The notes below the pieces were generated by a model. That model was not told where the DNA came from. It searched no databases and saw only the letters and a program-made list of their open reading frames with translations. 64,000 nt of DNA from Desertivibrio insolitus (GTDB lineage Bacteria > Actinomycetota > Actinomycetes > Actinomycetales > Microbacteriaceae), in assembly GCF_017355965.1 (NCBI RefSeq), contig NZ_JAFIQW010000001.1, positions 310,001 to 374,000 of the forward strand, read 5' to 3'. Within the stretch, counting starts at the first letter, position 1, and every line of letters starts with the position of its first letter. The translations under genes were made by a program, and so were the position numbers. This document shows, in pieces, positions 27,012 to 35,120 of the stretch.

Positions 27012-28301
27012 ATGCTGCGAGTGACCGGCGCCGAGCGCTTCCTGATCGACCCCGAGACGGAGAGGGACGGCGAGCTGTTCGTCGTCGACGGGCTCGTCGC
27101 CGAGGGGGCGCCAGATGACGCGGAGGTGCTCGACGCGTCCGGATGTGTCGTCACGCCGGGCCTCGTCAACGCGCACCACCACCTGCTGCAGACGGCGTTC
27201 CGCACGCTGCCGGGCACGCGGGGTGTCGCCATGCGCGACTGGCTGCCGACGATGGCGGCGGCCTATGCGGCGGCGGGCGTCGACGCGGAGCTCGCCGGGA
27301 TCGCCGCGTCGGTCGGCGTGGCCGAGGCGCTGCTCAGCGGCGTCACGACGGTCGCCGATCACCACCTCACGTGGCCGCCCGGCGCGGACTCCGTCGCGAT
27401 CGCCCACGCCACTGCCGATGCGGCCCGGGCCCTCGGCGGGCGGCTCGTGTTCGTGCGCGGTTCCGCCCGCGACGATCCGCAGGAGGCCGCGGCGAGCGCC
27501 GAGGCCATCGTGCAGTCCTTCACAGCCGATGTCCCGGGCGGGCTCTCCCCCGACGGCATGCTGCAGCTCGCGGTGGGTCCGGCCGGGGTGCACAGTGACT
27601 CGCGTGAGACGTTCGAGCTGCTCGGAGAGGTCGCCGCCCGGCACGGGCTGCGCCGCCGGACCCAGGCCAACGAGCAGGTCGACGTGGAGATCGCCCGGGA
27701 GAAGTACGGGCGGCGTCCGATCGAGCTGCTCGACGAGTGGGGCTGGCTGGCGCCGGATGTGACGCTCGCGCACCTCTGCGCGGTGACGACCGACGAGATC
27801 GCACGCCTGGCCGAGGCAGCCGTGACCGCGACGCACGCACCGGGCTGCGACCTGCCCATGGGATGGGGCATCGCGCCGGTAGCGGCGCTGCGGGACGCGG
27901 GCATCGCGGTCGGGCTCGGCACGAGCGGCGGCGGCAGCAACGATGCGGGGCACCTGCTCGCGGACGCGCGCCTCGCGTTGCAGGTCGCGCCGCTCGTCGG
28001 GCGCCCGCTGGCGGCACGCGAGGTGCTCGGCATGGCGACCGAGGGCTCGGCCCTGGGGCTAGGGCGGAGCGAGCTCGGGCACCTGCGACCGGGCGGCGCG
28101 GGCGACCTCTGCGTCTGGGACGTGTCGGGTGCCGCGGACGCCGGCGTGGCCGACCCGGTCGCCGGGCTGCTGTGGGCGAACCCCGGTCGGCGGCCGAAGC
28201 ACGTCGTCGTCGCGGGTCGGGTCGTGGTGCGCGACTACGAGTTGGTGTCGGCCGACGAGCGGGAGCTCGTGGGCGCGCTTCGGCGGCGCGTCGGGCGCTG
28301 A
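27012..28301 (+). CDS. Amidohydrolase resembling 8-oxoguanine deaminase, altered active site
   Basis: A 429-residue TIM-barrel amidohydrolase closest in pattern to 8-oxoguanine deaminase and the TrzA/AtzB group. The first metal motif NAHHHLLQT (H55-H57) and the later TLAHLCAV histidine are present. However, the HxxE-type ligand position normally reading HLAE is QANE (Q218), and the catalytic aspartate position of GVDGSASND reads GTSGGGSND (S305). A purine-type substrate is suggested by the neighbours, but the chemistry is uncertain. Divergent from xdhC. Confidence 0.75.
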   Translation: MLRVTGAERFLIDPETERDGELFVVDGLVAEGAPDDAEVLDASGCVVTPGLVNAHHHLLQTAFRTLPGTRGVAMRDWLPTMAAAYAAAGVDAELAGIAASVGVAEALLSGVTTVADHHLTWPPGADSVAIAHATADAARALGGRLVFVRGSARDDPQEAAASAEAIVQSFTADVPGGLSPDGMLQLAVGPAGVHSDSRETFELLGEVAARHGLRRRTQANEQVDVEIAREKYGRRPIELLDEWGWLAPDVTLAHLCAVTTDEIARLAEAAVTATHAPGCDLPMGWGIAPVAALRDAGIAVGLGTSGGGSNDAGHLLADARLALQVAPLVGRPLAAREVLGMATEGSALGLGRSELGHLRPGGAGDLCVWDVSGAADAGVADPVAGLLWANPGRRPKHVVVAGRVVVRDYELVSADERELVGALRRRVGR

Positions 28302-28324
28302 GCTGCCGGCCTCGTCAGCTCAGC
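28297..28324. terminator. Hairpin after the amidohydrolase gene
   Basis: GCTGAGCTG (28297-28305) pairs perfectly with CAGCTCAGC (28316-28324) over a 10-base loop, starting in the stop codon region of the amidohydrolase gene. It lies between convergent genes. Confidence 0.45.
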
Positions 28325-28360
28325 GGAACCGGGCCGCGCCGCCAAGCGGCCGCTCACGAC

Positions 28361-29038
28361 TCACCCCTCGCCAGCGGCCGCGAGCCAGTCGCTCCAGTAC
28401 TGCTTCCACAGCTCCGCCTCCTCGGGCGACGCGATCTTCTCGTGCGTGAGCACGAGCCGCGTCCTGCCCGCGGGCGTCCGGTCGAAGGTGAACGTGAGGA
28501 TGCCGACCGGCTCGCCGTCGCGGGCGAGCCCGAAGCGGGGCCACTTCGACGTCGGCTTCGAGCGCAGTGTCGTCCCGAACCCGGGCAGCAGGTCGGCGCG
28601 CGACGCGTCGTCGAGGAGCAGTGCCTTGAGGGCGTCCGAGTCGATCGACACGACCCGCGAGCGGCTGACGCTGAAGGTGCCGTCCGGCATCTGCCCCGGC
28701 AGCCGCAGCCCGGCGATGCGCTCGTAGCCCACCGTGACGGCCTGGCACCACCAGAGGTCGACGGCGTGCGCCTCATGCACCCACGCGGCGATCGCGGGGT
28801 GACCGGCCTCGCGTCCGGGGCCCGCCTCGATGAGGTCGGCCCACTCGTCCCAGCCGTGGCCGGTCGCCGCGCGAACCGACTCGTCGGGCACCTGCGGCTC
28901 GGCGACCCACACGCGTCGGCGCGGGGTCGAGGGTTCGATCCGCGGGGTGAGCAGGGCGCGGCGCGCGGCGCCGTACTTCTCGCCCGTCTTGGACATGCGC
29001 TCGCGGATGCGGCGCTTGAATGCTTCCTGGGTGGTCAT
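28361..29038 (-). CDS. SRPBCC/AHSA1-like protein with DUF4287-like N-terminus
   Basis: A 225-residue protein. The first 120 residues look like a DUF4287/DUF5655-like helical segment (EAFKRRIRERMSKTGEKYGA, HPAIAAWVHE) and the rest like an AHSA1/SRPBCC ligand-binding fold (FSVSRSRVVSIDSDALKALL, GILTFTFDRTPAGRTRLVLTHEKI, ending WKQYWSDWLAAA). Such proteins bind hydrophobic ligands; no substrate is known here. The ATG at 29036-29038 follows GGAT and has an unconserved open frame upstream that I left out. Confidence 0.75.
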   Translation of the reverse strand: MTTQEAFKRRIRERMSKTGEKYGAARRALLTPRIEPSTPRRRVWVAEPQVPDESVRAATGHGWDEWADLIEAGPGREAGHPAIAAWVHEAHAVDLWWCQAVTVGYERIAGLRLPGQMPDGTFSVSRSRVVSIDSDALKALLLDDASRADLLPGFGTTLRSKPTSKWPRFGLARDGEPVGILTFTFDRTPAGRTRLVLTHEKIASPEEAELWKQYWSDWLAAAGEG

Positions 29039-29293
29039 CGGATCCTCCGTGTCCGTCGATGCGCGACCACGGCTCGCGCCCGCCGGTTGCGCATCGGTAC
29101 ACGTGTCTCGATGCCTGCGTCGAGCACTCGGGGTCCCCTTTGCCTCCCTGCCGTGCGGCTCCGGCAGCGCGAGTGCCGGGTGGAGGTCGGGCGGAACGCG
29201 CCGCCCTGAAGCACGAGAGTACCGCCGTACACCGGCCCACCGGAAGCGGTCACGGTTGCGCAACGAGTCGGCCGGGTGCCTGCCGAATCGCCC

Positions 29294-29299
29294 TAGCCT
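29294..29299 (+). promoter_or_regulatory. -10-like box upstream of the lipoprotein gene
   Basis: TAGCCT ends six bases before the ATG at 29306, with no ribosome site between. A leaderless transcript is likely. The rest of 29039-29293 shows nothing I can name. Confidence 0.4.
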
Positions 29300-29305
29300 G
29301 CGGGC

Positions 29306-30409
29306 ATGAGGAGCTGGCCGGGCGTGCTCGCGGTGGTGCTGCTGGTCACGGGGTGCGCGCAGCAGCCGCCCGCCGAGCAACGCCCGGACGCCGAGGTCGT
29401 GCCCGCCGTCGACTGCACGGTGTTGCCCCGTGTCACGCTGCCGTCCGGCGCTCCGCCGCGTGAGGCACCGAGGGCGGGGTCGATCCCCGACGGCTTCGCG
29501 CCGGTCGCGGCGGTGCTGTGCAGCGAGTCCTGGGATGCGGAGCCGATCGAGCACGAGGGTGGCTTGTACACGGCGCTGTCGCGGCAGACCTTCACCGGCG
29601 ATCTCGATGGGCTGCTCCTCGCGCTGTCTCGACCCGACGACCCGGTCGGACTCGGCCCGTGCACGGCCGACATGGAGATCGTCCCCGACCTCTGGCTCGT
29701 CGACGACCAGGGCGCCGCGATGCGCGCCGAGTGGCCGCGCGACCGGTGCGGCAAGACGAAGCAGGAGACGCACGAGGCGCTCGCCGCGCTCACCCTCAGC
29801 GACACAGCGTCGGTGCCCGATCAACCGATCGACCGGGAGGCGTACGAGACGGGCTGCGCCGAGACGGCGCCGCTGCCGACGCAACCCTTCGAGGTCGGCC
29901 TCGCGACCGAGTCGATCGAAGCGCCCGGCGCGTTCCCGGGCTCGGTCGCGCCGACCGCCGAACCTCAGCAGCTCGACGGGAGCGAGCCGTTCGTCCCCGC
30001 CGTTCCGCGGCCGGCGGAGCTTCCCCGCGCCTGCCTCTACGCCGTCGTCCCTCCCACGCCGGATGAGCCGATCACGGTGCCGGGACTCGACGAGCCGCTC
30101 GAGGCGGTACGGATCGCGCTCGACGGGCTGTTCCTGCTGGCCGTCGATCTCGACCGGTCGCAGCAGGACGCAGTGCTCGCCGCTCTTGACGCCCCTGCCA
30201 CCGGCGCCGAGTGCACGGAGACGCCGACGGCCTTCGCGACCTTCCCGCCGAAGCGGACGCAGGAGGGCTTCGCGATCGATCCCGCTCTGGTGGCGGAGCT
30301 CGACGGCTGCCGGCGACTGTTCGCCGCGTTCCAGACCGTCCACGACCTACCCGCGTCGGTCGCCGACGCCCTGGCAGTCCACGCGACCCAGGAGACCCAG
30401 GCGCCCTAG
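29306..30409 (+). CDS. Hypothetical lipoprotein
   Basis: A 367-residue secreted protein with a short lipoprotein signal ending in LLVTGC (Cys at residue 17). The mature part is acidic, rich in Ala, Pro and Asp, and contains several cysteines (VDCTVLP, VLCSESW, GPCTADM, RCGKTK, ACLYAVV). Those may form disulphides outside the cell. I do not recognise the family. It converges on the VanB-type reductase gene with a 4-bp overlap of stops. Confidence 0.75.
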   Translation: MRSWPGVLAVVLLVTGCAQQPPAEQRPDAEVVPAVDCTVLPRVTLPSGAPPREAPRAGSIPDGFAPVAAVLCSESWDAEPIEHEGGLYTALSRQTFTGDLDGLLLALSRPDDPVGLGPCTADMEIVPDLWLVDDQGAAMRAEWPRDRCGKTKQETHEALAALTLSDTASVPDQPIDREAYETGCAETAPLPTQPFEVGLATESIEAPGAFPGSVAPTAEPQQLDGSEPFVPAVPRPAELPRACLYAVVPPTPDEPITVPGLDEPLEAVRIALDGLFLLAVDLDRSQQDAVLAALDAPATGAECTETPTAFATFPPKRTQEGFAIDPALVAELDGCRRLFAAFQTVHDLPASVADALAVHATQETQAP

Positions 30410-31362
30410 AGCTCGAGCACCAGCCGCGGGCACGCCGCCCGCGACACGCAGATGTACATCATCCGGTTCTCCTCCTGCTCGTCCGGCGTGAGAATCGAGT
30501 CGCGGTGGTCGGCCTCGCCCTCGAGGATCGGCGTCTCGCACGTGCCGCAGGTGCCCTCGCGGCACGACGAGAGCACGAGCGCCCCGGCCTCCTCCGCGAC
30601 GTCGAGGATGCTGCGCGACGGCGGCACGGTGACCGTGACCCCCGTCATCGCGAGCTCGACCTCGAACGGCTCGTCGAGCACCGGCTCCGTGAGGGCGCGC
30701 GCCTCGAAACGCTCCATGTGGAGGTCGCGCAGCCGGTCGGCCATGAGGTTCTCGACCGCGTCGAGCAGGCGGGTCGGGCCGCAGCAGTAGACCTGGGTGT
30801 CCAGCGGCAGCTCCCCGAGCAGCAGCGCGAGGTCTACGCGCGCGCCCTCGTCCGACGGGTGGAGCCGCACGCGGTCGCCGTAGCTTTCGGCGAGCGCGGC
30901 CGCGAAGGCCATGCTCGAGCGCGAGCGGCCGGCGTACACGAGCCTGAAGTCGCAGCCCGCGGCATCCGCGGCCCGCAGCATCGGCAACAGCGGGGTGATG
31001 CCGATGCCGCCGGCGAGGAACAGGTACGACCGGCCCGCGGTCGGCGCGAAGGCGAAGTGGTTCTGCGGCCCGCGCACGCGCAGCCTGTCACCGACGGCGA
31101 CCGTGTGCAGCAGTAGCGATCCGCCCCGTCCGGCGGGCTCGCGCAGCACGGCGATGCGCCACGACGAGCGGTCGTCGGGGTCGCCGCACAGGGAGTACTG
31201 CCGCTCCTCGCCGCCGGGCAGCAGCACGTCGAGGTGCGCGCCGGGCAGCCAGCCGGGCAGCGGGTTGCCCCGCGCGTCGGCGAGGTCGAGCATCGCGACC
31301 TCGTCGGCGACGAGGGTGCGGTCGGTGACGACCACGTCGTATTCGGGGTAGAGCGGAGGCAT
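30406..31362 (-). CDS. PDR/VanB-type flavin-iron-sulfur reductase
   Basis: A 318-residue oxidoreductase that passes electrons from NAD(P)H through flavin to a C-terminal plant-type [2Fe-2S] cluster, normally to feed a Rieske oxygenase. The flavin-binding RQYSLCGDP, the nucleotide-binding GGIGITPLLPML and the cluster ligands SSCREGTCGTCE with a later Cys (ICVSRA) are all seen. Its ATG overlaps the TGA of the XRE regulator gene (ATGA). No oxygenase partner is encoded in this window. Confidence 0.88.
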   Translation of the reverse strand: MPPLYPEYDVVVTDRTLVADEVAMLDLADARGNPLPGWLPGAHLDVLLPGGEERQYSLCGDPDDRSSWRIAVLREPAGRGGSLLLHTVAVGDRLRVRGPQNHFAFAPTAGRSYLFLAGGIGITPLLPMLRAADAAGCDFRLVYAGRSRSSMAFAAALAESYGDRVRLHPSDEGARVDLALLLGELPLDTQVYCCGPTRLLDAVENLMADRLRDLHMERFEARALTEPVLDEPFEVELAMTGVTVTVPPSRSILDVAEEAGALVLSSCREGTCGTCETPILEGEADHRDSILTPDEQEENRMMYICVSRAACPRLVLEL

Positions 31363-31943
31363 CAGATCACCGGGTTCTGCTTGACGACGAAGAGCTTGTA
31401 GGACTCGCCGGGCACGGCCGTGCGCCAGCGGTGCGGCGTTCCGCCGCCGTAGTAGAGGGAGTCGCCGACGGCGAGCGTGAACGATCCCTCGCCCCCGAGG
31501 TCGACGACGACCGAGCCGTCGAGCACGTGCACGAACTCGTCCTCGGGGTGCGTGTAGTACTCGCCGGCGTCGATGTTCGAGGCTTCGAAGTGCATCGGCT
31601 GGAACCGTCGCTCGCCCTCGACGAGCAGCTCGGCCTCGCCGAAGCCGTACTGGCCCCGCGGGCCCGCGCCGCGACGCACGAGACTCGCGCCCGGCAGGGA
31701 CGGCCGCTGCTCCGACGCCGCCATGAGCTCGAGCGGGCTCGACCCGAGCGCGCGGGCGATGCGTTCGAGCGAGACCATGCTCGGTCGCGCATGCCCGCGC
31801 TCGAGCTGCGAGAGGAACGGATGCGACAGCTCGGCCTGTTCGGCGAGCTGCACGAGCGTCATGCCGCGCGAGTGCCGCAGGGCGCGGATCTGCGCGCCGA
31901 TGCGTTCGGTCTGCTCGTCGACGACCTGGTTCTGCAGTGGAAC
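31362..31943 (-). CDS. XRE-cupin transcription regulator (start codon unclear)
   Basis: The protein has an N-terminal XRE helix-turn-helix (IGAQIRALRHSRGMTLVQLA through LERIARAL) and a C-terminal cupin sensor domain (HPEDEFVHVLDGSVVVDLGG, GGGTPHRWR). These regulators bind small metabolites in the cupin. The ribosome site AAGGAG leads six bases later to GTT (31941-31943) at the place where relatives have their Met. No ATG or GTG is available before the HTH is cut; CTG at 31935-31937 is the nearest alternative. It lies opposite the operon starting at 32194 and probably controls it. Confidence 0.75.
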   Translation of the reverse strand, partial: VPLQNQVVDEQTERIGAQIRALRHSRGMTLVQLAEQAELSHPFLSQLERGHARPSMVSLERIARALGSSPLELMAASEQRPSLPGASLVRRGAGPRGQYGFGEAELLVEGERRFQPMHFEASNIDAGEYYTHPEDEFVHVLDGSVVVDLGGEGSFTLAVGDSLYYGGGTPHRWRTAVPGESYKLFVVKQNPVI

Positions 31944-32077
31944 GGCCTTCTCCTTCCGGTGCGATCGGTGCCAACTATCGCCGGTGGCACACGGGTCGGA
32001 AGCGCCGCCGGCGAGGAATTCACACAGCGACACGACCCCGTTACACGGCGGAAACGAGTGCTCCCTACTGTCGGCCG

Positions 32078-32117
32078 TGTTGATGCAGCCAACAGCAGAT
32101 GTTGGTGACACCAACAT
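32078..32117. promoter_or_regulatory. Candidate operator pair for the XRE-cupin regulator
   Basis: ATGTTGGTG-A-CACCAACAT (32099-32117) is a perfect 9-bp-arm palindrome. A weaker related dyad, TGTTG-N7-CAACA, lies at 32078-32094. Both are in the 250-bp gap between the divergent regulator gene and the catabolic operon, the usual place for the operator of an XRE-family regulator. Confidence 0.65.
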
Positions 32118-32193
32118 TACGGGCACCGCGACGCGAGGCCCGACGGCCCCGAGGACGCGGCGAGAACACCCCCTGACCGACGACGGAGGACCC

Positions 32194-33435
32194 GTGACCC
32201 AGCTGCCCCGAGACATCCGGTTGCTGCGGAACGCGACGCTCGCGAGCGGCGAGCGCGTCGACGTGCAGCTCGACGGCGACACCGTTGCCCGGGTCGCGCC
32301 GGCCGGCACCCTGCCCGTCGACGGCGAGGTGCTCGAGCTCGACGGCTTCGTGCTGCTGACCGCCCCGGCCGAGCCGCACGCCCACCTCGACAAGGCCCTC
32401 TCGTTCGACCTCATCGCCCCGCCGATGGGCGACCTCGGGCTCGCGATCCGCTCCTGGCAGCAGTACTCGGCCGTGATGACGATCGAGCAGATCGCCGACC
32501 GGGCCCGAACCGCCGCGCTCGCCCTGCTGCGCAGCGGCACGACCGCGATCCGCTGCCACGTCGACATGCTGCTCGGCGACGAGCCGCTGCGCGGCGTGCA
32601 CGCCCTCGTGCAGGTGCGCGAAGAGCTGCGCGACCTGATCGACATCGAGCTCGTCGCGCTCGCCGGCTGGCAGGCGACGGATGCCACGGTCGAGGCGGCC
32701 CTCGACGCCGGCGTCGACCTCGTGGGCGGCGCCCCGCACCTCGCGCCGGAACCGCTCGCCGACATTCGCCGCCTGCTCGCGATCGCGGAGCGCCGCGGGG
32801 TCGGCGTCGACCTGCACACGGACGAGGCGCTGACGGGCGAGCCCACGATCGTCGAGTTCGCCCGCACGGTGCGCGACTGGAAGCAGAACGCGACCGCGGG
32901 CCACTGCGTCCGGCTCGGCACCCTGCCCGCCGACGAGCTCGAGACCGTGATCGACGAGGTGCTCGCGGCCGACCTCGGCATCGTGACCCTCCCGATCACG
33001 AACCTCTACCTGCAGGGCTGGGAGCACCCGGTCTCGACGCCGCGCGGCCTCACCGCCGTGCGTCGCCTGATCGACCGCGGCGCGCGACTCGGCGCCGGCG
33101 CCGACAACGTGCGCGACCCCTTCAACCCGGTCGGGCGCAGCGACGCGCTCGAGACCGCGAGCCTGCTCGTCACCGCCGGCCACCTGACCCTCGACGAGGC
33201 CTACCGGCTCGTCGGCGACGGCGCCCGCGCCGTCATGGGACTCCCCCTCGCGGGACCGATCCCCGGCGCCCGCGCCGAGCTCCTCGCCGTGCGCGGCACC
33301 GGGCTCGGCGACGTCATCGCCACCGCTCCGGCCGACCGCTACGTGATCCACCGCGGCCGGCTCGTCGCCCAGACCGAGGTGCACTCCGCGGTCGCGACGC
33401 CCGCTCCCCTGCTCGGAACTCTCGGAACGAGGTGA
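32194..33435 (+). CDS. Cytosine-deaminase-like amidohydrolase
   Basis: A 413-residue metal-dependent hydrolase with the cytosine deaminase motif order: PHAHLDKAL, IRCHVDML, DLHTDEAL, AGHCVRLG, ITNLYLQG and GADNVRDPFNPVGRSD. The metal histidines and the catalytic Glu/Asp positions are kept. It should deaminate or ring-open a small N-heterocycle, but true cytosine deaminase is only one option. The GTG at 32194 follows GGAGG. Its stop overlaps the ATPase gene start, making it the first gene of a six-gene operon with an importer. Confidence 0.85.
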   Translation: MTQLPRDIRLLRNATLASGERVDVQLDGDTVARVAPAGTLPVDGEVLELDGFVLLTAPAEPHAHLDKALSFDLIAPPMGDLGLAIRSWQQYSAVMTIEQIADRARTAALALLRSGTTAIRCHVDMLLGDEPLRGVHALVQVREELRDLIDIELVALAGWQATDATVEAALDAGVDLVGGAPHLAPEPLADIRRLLAIAERRGVGVDLHTDEALTGEPTIVEFARTVRDWKQNATAGHCVRLGTLPADELETVIDEVLAADLGIVTLPITNLYLQGWEHPVSTPRGLTAVRRLIDRGARLGAGADNVRDPFNPVGRSDALETASLLVTAGHLTLDEAYRLVGDGARAVMGLPLAGPIPGARAELLAVRGTGLGDVIATAPADRYVIHRGRLVAQTEVHSAVATPAPLLGTLGTR

Positions 33436-34193
33436 CCGTCGTGACCGCGACGTCGATCGACACCCAACTGCTTCGCTTCTCGGACGTCGCCATGACGTTC
33501 CCGAACGGCACGACCGCCCTCGAGGGCGTCGACCTGACCGTCGACCGTGGCGAGTTCGTCACCGTCGTCGGCCCCTCCGGCTGCGGCAAGTCCACGCTGC
33601 TGCGCATCGCCTCGGGCCTCGAGAGCGCGACCGAGGGCGGCGTCGAGCTCGACACCGACCGCATCGGCTACGTCTTCCAGGACGCGACGCTCCTGCCCTG
33701 GCGCAGCGTGCAGGCCAACGTCGAGCTGCTCGCCGAGCTGCACAAGGTGCCGAAGGCGCAGCGCACCGAGGCCGCGAAGGCCGCGATCGACCTGGTCGGC
33801 CTCACCGGCTTCGAGAAGAACCTGCCGCGGGAGCTCTCGGGCGGCATGCGCATGCGCACCTCGCTCGCCCGCTCGCTGACCCTCGACCCCGAGCTGTTCC
33901 TCTTCGACGAGCCCTTCGGCGCGCTCGACGAGATCACCCGCGAGCGCCTGCAGGACGAGCTGCTGCGCATCTTCGTCGAGAAGCGCTTCGCCGGCCTCTT
34001 CATCACGCACTCCGTGTCGGAGGCGGTCTACATCTCGACCAAGGTCGTCGTGATGTCGGGCCGCCCCGGGCACATCGTCGACACGTTCGACATCCCGTTC
34101 CCCATGCCGCGCGACCCGGAGGTGCGCTTCACCGCCGAGTTCGCCGAGCTCACCGGAAAGATCTCCCACGCTCTGCGAGAGGGGCACCGCTGA
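33432..34193 (+). CDS. ABC importer ATPase (nitrate/taurine/NMT1 class)
   Basis: The 253-residue ATPase has Walker A GPSGCGKSTLL, signature LSGGMRMRTSLARSL and Walker B LFLFDEPFGALDEITR. The altered signature LSGGM is typical of the Tau/Ssu/Thi class. The GTG at 33432 overlaps the upstream stop (GTGA), and its TGA overlaps the permease ATG. It powers the importer made by 33432-36290. Confidence 0.9.
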   Translation: MTVVTATSIDTQLLRFSDVAMTFPNGTTALEGVDLTVDRGEFVTVVGPSGCGKSTLLRIASGLESATEGGVELDTDRIGYVFQDATLLPWRSVQANVELLAELHKVPKAQRTEAAKAAIDLVGLTGFEKNLPRELSGGMRMRTSLARSLTLDPELFLFDEPFGALDEITRERLQDELLRIFVEKRFAGLFITHSVSEAVYISTKVVVMSGRPGHIVDTFDIPFPMPRDPEVRFTAEFAELTGKISHALREGHR

Positions 34194-35053
34194 TGGCCAC
34201 CACGACTCCGACGACGACGGTCCGGGCGGATGTCTCCGCCGCCGGCACCCGCTCGATCTCGACTTTCCGGCTCGGCCGGGGCCTGAAGACGCTGTGGCCG
34301 CCGCTCGCGGTGCTCGCCGCGATCATCCTCGGCTGGTACGTGCTGAGCCTCGTCGTGCTCGCCGAGCGCAACTTCCTGCTGCCCCCGCCGCACGAGATCT
34401 TCACCGAGGCGCTGTTCAACCCCGGCACCGCGGCCGACATCTTCCTCGCCCTGTGGCGCACGGCGCTCGTGGCCGTCACCGGACTCGCCATCGCGATCGT
34501 GCTCGGCATCGTCTGGGCCGTCGCAATGTCGCAGGCGCGCTGGGTGGAGCGCTCGCTCTTCCCCTACGCGGTGATCCTGCAGTGCATCCCGATCCTCGCG
34601 CTCGTGCCGCTCATCGGCTTCTGGTTCGGATTCAACTTCGAGGCCCGCACGATCGTCTGCGTGCTGATCGCGCTGTTCCCGATGGTCTCCAACACGCTCT
34701 TCGGCCTGCAGTCGGTCGAGAAGTCGCAGCGGGAGCTCTTCCAGCTGCAGGGCGCCAGCCGGTGGACCGTGCTGACGAAGCTGCAGCTGCCCGCCGCGCT
34801 GCCGGCGATCTTCGCCGGGATGCGCATCTCGGCCGGTCTCGCGGTCGTCGGCGCGATCGTCGGCGACTTCTTCTTCCGCCGCGGCACCCCGGGCATCGGT
34901 TCGCTGCTCAGCGACTACACCTCGCGCATCCAGTCCGCCGAGCTGTTCGCCGCCATCATCGTCGCCTGCCTCTTCGGCGTCGCGGTCTTCGTGCTGTTCG
35001 GCTGGATCGGCCGCCGCGCCGTCGGCCGCTGGTACGAGTCCAACCGCGGCTGA
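34193..35053 (+). CDS. ABC importer permease (TauC/SsuC class)
   Basis: A 286-residue inner-membrane permease with six predicted helices and a long cytoplasmic start. The EAA-like loop is in RELFQLQGASRWTVLTKLQLP. The conserved domain BPD_transp_1 covers about residues 80-270. Its start overlaps the ATPase gene stop by one base. Confidence 0.9.
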   Translation: MATTTPTTTVRADVSAAGTRSISTFRLGRGLKTLWPPLAVLAAIILGWYVLSLVVLAERNFLLPPPHEIFTEALFNPGTAADIFLALWRTALVAVTGLAIAIVLGIVWAVAMSQARWVERSLFPYAVILQCIPILALVPLIGFWFGFNFEARTIVCVLIALFPMVSNTLFGLQSVEKSQRELFQLQGASRWTVLTKLQLPAALPAIFAGMRISAGLAVVGAIVGDFFFRRGTPGIGSLLSDYTSRIQSAELFAAIIVACLFGVAVFVLFGWIGRRAVGRWYESNRG

Positions 35054-35120
35054 CCCCACCTACCCCTTCCCCGCACCACCGGCTCCACCTGCACACATCC
35101 CCCGCACACAAGGAGAACCC

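Noticed and set aside
35054-35120. Riboswitch before the NMT1-like binding protein
   Set aside because: The 67-bp leader is C-rich and has no stable stem or known aptamer core; only the ribosome site AAGGAG is clear.
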